Source: Lentisphaeria bacterium
GTDB lineage: Bacteria; Verrucomicrobiota; Lentisphaeria; Victivallales; UBA1829
Assembly: GCA_019408975.1 (NCBI GenBank)
Contig: DXVA01000033.1
Location: 3,944-22,886, forward strand
DNA length: 18,943 bases
Direction: 5' to 3'
Part shown: in pieces, positions 15,161-18,943 of the stretch
Layout: the number at the start of each line of letters is the position of its first letter
How positions within the stretch are numbered: position 1 is the first letter of the stretch
Program-made: the position numbers and the translations under genes
Notes under the pieces: generated by a model
What the model was told of the DNA's origin: nothing
Databases searched by the model: none
Seen by the model: only the letters and a program-made list of their open reading frames with translations

Positions 15161-15215
15161 CCTGCCGCCGCGTGCTATGAGGTTTGGATTGCCTCATAGC
15201 TCCGACGGCGGCGGG
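15161..15215. terminator. Long two-part hairpin between converging genes
   Basis: An outer 10-bp arm, CCTGCCGCCG (15161-15170) with CGGCGGCGGG (15206-15215), has one wobble. An inner perfect 9-bp arm, GCTATGAGG (15174-15182) with CCTCATAGC (15192-15200), encloses a 9-base loop. It sits 15 bases after the epimerase stop and 13 bases past the end of the converging 15228 gene. There is no T tract on either side, so it may act as a factor-assisted terminator or RNA 3'-end protector. Confidence 0.55.
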
Positions 15216-15227
15216 ATATCCCGGGGA

Positions 15228-15665
15228 TCAGTAGTCTTCGCCGTCCTCGCCGCCTTCAAAAAAAGACAACAGGGATTCCGGGGAACCCTCGCCGTCTTTC
15301 CGCCGGCTGTCCGGGCGTTTGCCGGTGACAACTGCGCGGTGCAGTGTGGCGAGAGCGCGGATTTTGTCGGCTGCCTTGTCGGCGTTCATGATGATATCGA
15401 TGAAATTTTCCCTGATCCACGCATCATCTGCGATGGACTGGTCCGCAAGACATTCCCGCAGGAAACGGATTCTTGCTCTGATATCGGGATTTTCGAACAG
15501 ATCGCGTATTGTTTTCTGGCTTGGTTTGTAACCGGCTTTTTCCGCCGCTTCGGCGGGGTGTCCCCAAAGTTCATGAGCATAGACATTGCAGAACAGCTCA
15601 TGCCGCTTGTTTTTCAGCGGTTTTTCCGGCAGGGACTCCGTTTTTCTGTCTTTTTTACTGTACAT
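15228..15665 (-). CDS. Terminase small subunit-like protein (orphan)
   Basis: The 145-residue product is highly charged. Residues about 18-115 resemble the phage terminase small subunit (Terminase_2-like): KNKRHELFCNVYAHELWGH, then AAEKAGYKPSQKTIRDLFENPDIRARIRFL. This is the pattern of a conserved helix, an AGY motif, and 'x-L-x-x-N-P-x-I/V' followed by a long helix. In phages such proteins bind DNA for packaging. No large terminase, portal or capsid gene is adjacent, so it may be a phage remnant or a domesticated DNA-binding protein. GAGGAG lies seven bases before the ATG at 15665. A strong terminator upstream isolates it from the GH20 operon. I see no convincing promoter in the 80-bp gap. 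The tail (GEGSPESLLSFFEGGEDGED) is acidic. Confidence 0.7.
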   Translation of the reverse strand: MYSKKDRKTESLPEKPLKNKRHELFCNVYAHELWGHPAEAAEKAGYKPSQKTIRDLFENPDIRARIRFLRECLADQSIADDAWIRENFIDIIMNADKAADKIRALATLHRAVVTGKRPDSRRKDGEGSPESLLSFFEGGEDGEDY

Positions 15666-15746
15666 AACGACACTCCTCTCTATACCATACGGGAAGCGTC
15701 AAACAAAAATGGTGAAAAACTTTTCTTTTTTGCTGGTTTCAGATAC

Positions 15747-15793
15747 AAAAAAACTTGAAAAAGCGGTAAATGAAAAAGACCGTTTTTCCAAGT
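15747..15793 (-). terminator. Strong intrinsic terminator of the GH20 operon
   Basis: On the minus strand ACTTGGAAAAACGGT (15793-15779) pairs with ACCGCTTTTTCAAGT (15767-15753), with one mismatch and one wobble around an 11-base loop. The hairpin is followed directly by a run of T's (15753-15747). It begins 22 bases after the GH20 stop codon. Confidence 0.85.
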
Positions 15794-15815
15794 TTTTCCC
15801 GTTGGGGCGGATGCT

Positions 15816-17306
15816 TCAGGAGACCGGATGCGGATGATGCCCCGGGTCTACCTGATACTGATTCCAGCCGGTTTTCTCATAATCGACGACATCCATGTCC
15901 CAGCCGATCTGGCGCATGTGCATTGCAACACTCAGGCGTGTGGCAAGGTTCGTCAGCGGGTTGACTTCGGGATTCCATGCGGCATATGCCGCCGTCGCAT
16001 AAACCCCCGGATATTCACACCCGTGATAGATGTGCCATGTCGTCTCCAGCATTCCCATGAGTTTTTCCTTACCGGCGAATTTACCGAGGCTCTTTGTTCC
16101 CTGCTGATTGATCCAGGGGCAGACCAGCACATCGAATTTCTCTTTCCTGAAAAATTTTGCTGTGGGCCATGCCGGTTCCGGGTCGTCTTCCTTTGCCTTG
16201 TAGCCGTACTGCCAGTCGGCGATGACGATATCTCTGGGGAGTTCCCGGTAAAGCTGATCCAGCTTGTGTTCGGGGAGCCCGCAGACGATATATCCCTTCC
16301 AGCGTTCGTCTCCCCGCTGCAGAAGCATGTCGTGCCACATGATGATTCTCGCCCCGTGTTTTTTGAACAGATCATGGTAATAGACGATATGATCGCGCAC
16401 AAGGTCTTTCAGAACGTGTCTGCGACAGTCGCGGCAGGTGCCGATATTGTCCGCTTCGTCACAGCCGATGTGGAAGAACGGGGGACAGTCGTAGAACTCA
16501 TACATCTCCATGACGAGATCCGTCTGGATGCGGCGCACTTCGGGATTGCTGAGGCACCATGTCCAGCCTTCGGGTTCAAAGAGCGGCTGAAGCGCGGGAT
16601 TGTAATCCAGAATCGCGTGCTTGCCTGTCATGGAGCGGGCGGCTGCGGCATGTCCGAGCAGGTTGAACTGCGGGATCAGTGTAATGCCGAGTTCTTTCCC
16701 GAGCCGGATCAGTTTTTTGAGTTCCGACTTGCTGACCTTCCTGTCCGCCCAGCAGAATTCCGGGTGCGAATCGAACGGGAATACGCCCCATGTCTCAATA
16801 ACGGCATAATTGAATTTGTGATATGCCGCGAGGCGAATCTGTTTTTCGATGTCCCAGAGCGGCGTTTCGGGGAAAATGCAGAGGTGGATTCCGCGGAATT
16901 CCATTGCAGGCGCGTCATTGATTTCACATTGGACGAGAAAATATCCTGTGACTTTTTCCGTCCCGCGTTGAACTTCTGCAAGCTGACGCAGTGTCTTGAA
17001 CGCATTCAGGAGCCCCGCCATGCCTTTCACGGTGATGGAAAGCTGTTTTTCCGCAACCTTGATTTTGTAGGCGTCCGTTCCGAGTTTCTTTGCGGATGCA
17101 TCCTGTTTCAGTGTGATTTCCGCTTCCGTATTCCAGTAATCCTTGAACAGTTGTCCCGCTTTTTCAGGGATGCCACCGGTTTCTGCGGCATGGATCGCGA
17201 CTTTGCATTTGCCGGCGATGAGATATTCCCTGCCGTCCTTGAATTTGAGTTCTTTCGGAACGGGAATCAGGCGATCGGTCAGAATTTTGATCTCGTGGGA
17301 GTCCAT
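15816..17306 (-). CDS. GH20 beta-N-acetylhexosaminidase, no signal peptide
   Basis: This glycosidase removes terminal beta-linked GlcNAc or GalNAc by substrate-assisted catalysis. It has 496 residues. About 10-130 is the GH20b-type N-terminal domain and about 135-470 the TIM barrel. The catalytic pair D283-E284 sits in HIGCDEAD (family consensus HxGxDE, here Cys where Gly is common). EFRGIHL (R138 binds substrate) and NLLGHA (H219) are also conserved. CRDC follows at 291-294. An upstream open extension reaches 17543, but AAGGAAAA before the ATG at 17306 and the overlap with the neighbouring gene argue for the shorter form. No secretion signal is seen, so it should act in the cytoplasm on imported chitobiose-like or glycan-derived oligosaccharides. 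It lies 92 bp behind the oxidoreductase in the same direction. The His-rich C-terminus (GHHPHPVS) is unusual. Confidence 0.92.
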   Translation of the reverse strand: MDSHEIKILTDRLIPVPKELKFKDGREYLIAGKCKVAIHAAETGGIPEKAGQLFKDYWNTEAEITLKQDASAKKLGTDAYKIKVAEKQLSITVKGMAGLLNAFKTLRQLAEVQRGTEKVTGYFLVQCEINDAPAMEFRGIHLCIFPETPLWDIEKQIRLAAYHKFNYAVIETWGVFPFDSHPEFCWADRKVSKSELKKLIRLGKELGITLIPQFNLLGHAAAARSMTGKHAILDYNPALQPLFEPEGWTWCLSNPEVRRIQTDLVMEMYEFYDCPPFFHIGCDEADNIGTCRDCRRHVLKDLVRDHIVYYHDLFKKHGARIIMWHDMLLQRGDERWKGYIVCGLPEHKLDQLYRELPRDIVIADWQYGYKAKEDDPEPAWPTAKFFRKEKFDVLVCPWINQQGTKSLGKFAGKEKLMGMLETTWHIYHGCEYPGVYATAAYAAWNPEVNPLTNLATRLSVAMHMRQIGWDMDVVDYEKTGWNQYQVDPGHHPHPVS

Positions 17307-17398
17307 AACGATTTTCCTTTTCTTATTGGGAAAGAGTGAAGGGAAGGGAAAAGAATCCTTACGCAGGATCTTTCTTTCTCTTCCCCGTGCTTTCAGGT

Positions 17399-18475
17399 TC
17401 AGACCTTTGCGGGCATTTTCGATTCGATGCTCTTGTAACATGCGTTCATGCAGTCGATGGTCTGGCGGTGCCAGCGGAGATTGATCTTCGGCTGTTTGTG
17501 ATTGCGGATGCAGTCGACAAACTCGTCGATCAAGCCGACCCACTCATCGAAGTAGGTGTACTGGACCGTGTAACGGTCGTTCGGGGCGCCGTTGTGATAG
17601 ACATTGGGTCCGAAACAGTCGCAGACGATGGTTCCTTTTTCTCCGGTCACGGTGACATTGACCTCCATGCGTTTCGGGAAGACCTCCCAGCCGGGAGCCG
17701 GGACTTTGAGCCGTTCCTCCATGCGCGACCACGAGGGATCGAACAGAAAAGAGGTGCCGTCCTTCATTTTGCCGTTGACGAGAAGCATGTCTTCTACCTG
17801 AATGTCGGGACGGAGATTCGGGGCGACTTCGGAATAGACGAAATCGAAGTCGGATTTCGTGAGCCAGCGGATCAGGTCGAAGATATGGGGATGGTCGCAG
17901 AGCGCGCCGCCGCGGAAACGGTTGTCCGCCGCTTTGAGAGGGACACGTTTTCCGTAGCTGGCTTCCGGCACCCCCTGCCACGGGAATGCCCAGACCGGCG
18001 ACAGCGTGATATTAGTCGCCTGGACGGAAAGAATTTTGCCGATTTCACCGTCAGCGATCAATTTCTGGAGGCGTTTCACCACTGGATTGTAGTGCATTTC
18101 GAGTTCGATCTGGCAGATGATATCCGCTTTTTCGACGGCGTCGATCATCTCGTCATATTCCTTGGGATCGAAGGTCGGGATCTTCATGGAGAGGATGTGA
18201 ACGCCGCGGCGCGCGCAATCCTTGACCTGTTCCAGATGTTTGTCATTGGCGGAGGCAAGCACGACGGCTTCGATGTCGGGATGTTTCTCGAACATCTCCT
18301 CTGTGCTGAGATAGCAGGGGACGCCGTTGTCGTAGAGGTCATAAACATCTTTTGCGGTCTGATCTTCCGCGCAGGATGCGACCCAGTCGAGCTTGGAGTT
18401 CTCGCGCAGGGTCTGGTAATATTTGCGTGTATGCCCATGAGTCAGGGACATCATTGCGATTTTTACAGGTTTCAT
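17399..18475 (-). CDS. Gfo/Idh/MocA-family oxidoreductase
   Basis: The 358-residue cytoplasmic protein has the two-domain architecture of this NAD(P)-dependent sugar and inositol dehydrogenase family: an N-terminal Rossmann domain (1-120) and a C-terminal beta-sheet domain. The usual glycine-rich loop is replaced by AMMSLTHGHT (7-16). The catalytic EKP motif is altered to SMKIP with the lysine kept (K98). The substrate-binding D-x-x-H-x-x-D is present as DHPHIFD (D194, H197, D200). The ATG at 18475 is two bases after the stop of the upstream gene, with GGAGGAG overlapping that gene's end, so the pair is translationally coupled. Clustered with GH20, it may oxidise a HexNAc-derived sugar or run an oxidoreductive glycoside-cleaving reaction. 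The substrate is unknown. Confidence 0.9.
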   Translation of the reverse strand: MKPVKIAMMSLTHGHTRKYYQTLRENSKLDWVASCAEDQTAKDVYDLYDNGVPCYLSTEEMFEKHPDIEAVVLASANDKHLEQVKDCARRGVHILSMKIPTFDPKEYDEMIDAVEKADIICQIELEMHYNPVVKRLQKLIADGEIGKILSVQATNITLSPVWAFPWQGVPEASYGKRVPLKAADNRFRGGALCDHPHIFDLIRWLTKSDFDFVYSEVAPNLRPDIQVEDMLLVNGKMKDGTSFLFDPSWSRMEERLKVPAPGWEVFPKRMEVNVTVTGEKGTIVCDCFGPNVYHNGAPNDRYTVQYTYFDEWVGLIDEFVDCIRNHKQPKINLRWHRQTIDCMNACYKSIESKMPAKV

Positions 18476-18477
18476 AG

Positions 18478-18943
18478 TTATTTCTCCTCCGCAAAGATTG
18501 CCGGTTTGCCGTTTTTCCCGCTTTCCAATGCGGCTTTGGTGATTTCGATCAGCTTCGCATCGGCTTCGTTCCAGATTCCGGCAAGTTCCGGATGCTGAAG
18601 AACCTCGAATGCGGCGCGGATCAGGATGATTTCATCGGCGGAGAATCCGAACAGCTCGGTATCCGTGTCGGTGTAGCGTTTTTCTCCGTCTCTGGTGAAC
18701 TGATAGATCGAGGACTGCGGAACCTGAGTATCGACGGTGCGGTCGCAGGCGACTCCCCGGCGCGCGATGATCTCATGGCGGTCCATTTCCCCGGTGCCTG
18801 CGGGGAGGGCGGCGGAACACTCGATGCTGCAGCTCTTGTCATCCGCAAGTTTGACGATGGCATTGGCTGTTTTCCCGTTTGTGACCGCGAATACGGAGAC
18901 AATCGGCGACTCTAAGAGGCAGGCGCGGAGGTCGAGATCGCGG
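18478..18943 (-). CDS. C-terminal part of a second Gfo/Idh/MocA-like protein (5' end beyond right edge)
   Basis: The frame is open to the right window edge and ends two bases before the next gene. The visible 155 codons include ANAIVKLADDKSCSIECSAA, GTGEMDRHEIIARRGVACD and DTQVPQSSIYQFTRDG. They look like the beta-sheet C-terminal domain of a Gfo/Idh/MocA-type oxidoreductase, whose strands often read 'G-x-x-x-H-E-I/V-x-G-x-x-G-x-x-x-D'. The N-terminal cofactor domain is not in the window, so the call rests on general resemblance. An ATG at 18786 lies within the domain and is not the real start. It is coupled to the downstream oxidoreductase, and the two may form a heteromer or act in sequence. 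Confidence 0.55.
   Translation of the reverse strand, partial: RDLDLRACLLESPIVSVFAVTNGKTANAIVKLADDKSCSIECSAALPAGTGEMDRHEIIARRGVACDRTVDTQVPQSSIYQFTRDGEKRYTDTDTELFGFSADEIILIRAAFEVLQHPELAGIWNEADAKLIEITKAALESGKNGKPAIFAEEK

Noticed and set aside
13983..15197. 404-residue frame antisense to the AGE epimerase
   Set aside because: The epimerase frame shows all expected catalytic residues. The antisense frame looks like a codon-bias shadow.
15828..17339. 503-residue open frame antisense to the GH20 gene
   Set aside because: The GH20 frame has intact catalytic motifs, a ribosome-binding site and a terminator. The antisense frame has none of these.
17307..17398. Short hairpin ATCCT-GCGTA-AGGAT followed by TTTT between the oxidoreductase and GH20 genes
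   Set aside because: Only about 5-6 pairs, too weak to call a terminator. It could at most be a mild attenuator.
17336..18598. 420-residue plus-strand frame over the Gfo/Idh/MocA gene
   Set aside because: It spans two adjacent minus-strand genes with family motifs and has no start signals or homology I recognise.

Overview
The window looks like a chromosomal segment of a Lentisphaerota bacterium (Victivallis-like, PVC superphylum). This is inferred from style, not from a marker gene. The signs are a pseudopilin with an F-T-L-I-E-L-L start and an H-X9-DG signature, a very large sodium:solute symporter inside a carbohydrate operon, a modular secreted glycosidase ending in a CBM9-like module, and Gfo/Idh/MocA and AGE-family sugar enzymes. 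Most genes are moderately GC-rich. About 12560-13960 is visibly AT-rich. I see no tRNA, rRNA, CRISPR array, insertion sequence or replication origin.

Layout from left to right: (a) A ZIP-family metal transporter (zupT-like, minus strand) runs off the left edge and diverges from lysS (class II lysyl-tRNA synthetase, plus strand). (b) A shared bidirectional terminator at about 2530 separates lysS from a long minus-strand operon running 10860 to 2587. Its order is GntR-type regulator, H-X9-DG pseudopilin, sodium:solute symporter, then a secreted multidomain glycoside hydrolase split into two reading frames at an A9 tract. The regulator's promoter is a near-consensus sigma70 site lying in a tandem 30-bp repeat, most likely the autoregulatory operator. 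(c) A region of small exported or membrane proteins (11046-13683) contains two hypothetical exported proteins in tandem, a nickel superoxide dismutase with a signal peptide (minus strand), a single-span hypothetical protein, and a 4-helix membrane protein gene that appears frameshifted at a T8 tract. (d) An AGE-family sugar epimerase (13974-15146) is preceded by an 18-bp perfect dyad. (e) An orphan terminase-small-subunit-like gene lies at 15228-15665. (f) A second minus-strand sugar operon holds a Gfo/Idh/MocA-like partial gene, a Gfo/Idh/MocA oxidoreductase and a GH20 hexosaminidase without signal peptide, closed by a strong intrinsic terminator.

How the genes may work together: the GntR operon has the layout of a substrate-induced glycan utilisation unit, with an extracellular hydrolase and envelope pseudopilin outside, a symporter for import, and a repressor sensing the product. 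The GH20, Gfo/Idh/MocA and AGE enzymes fit cytoplasmic processing of imported HexNAc-type sugars, although substrates cannot be read from sequence. The most interesting points are the glycosidase frameshift (a dnaX-like A AAA AAG slippery heptamer followed at once by a stop codon), the exported NiSOD whose predicted signal-peptidase cut would create the metal-binding N-terminal histidine, the duplicated operator, and the lone terminase-like gene.
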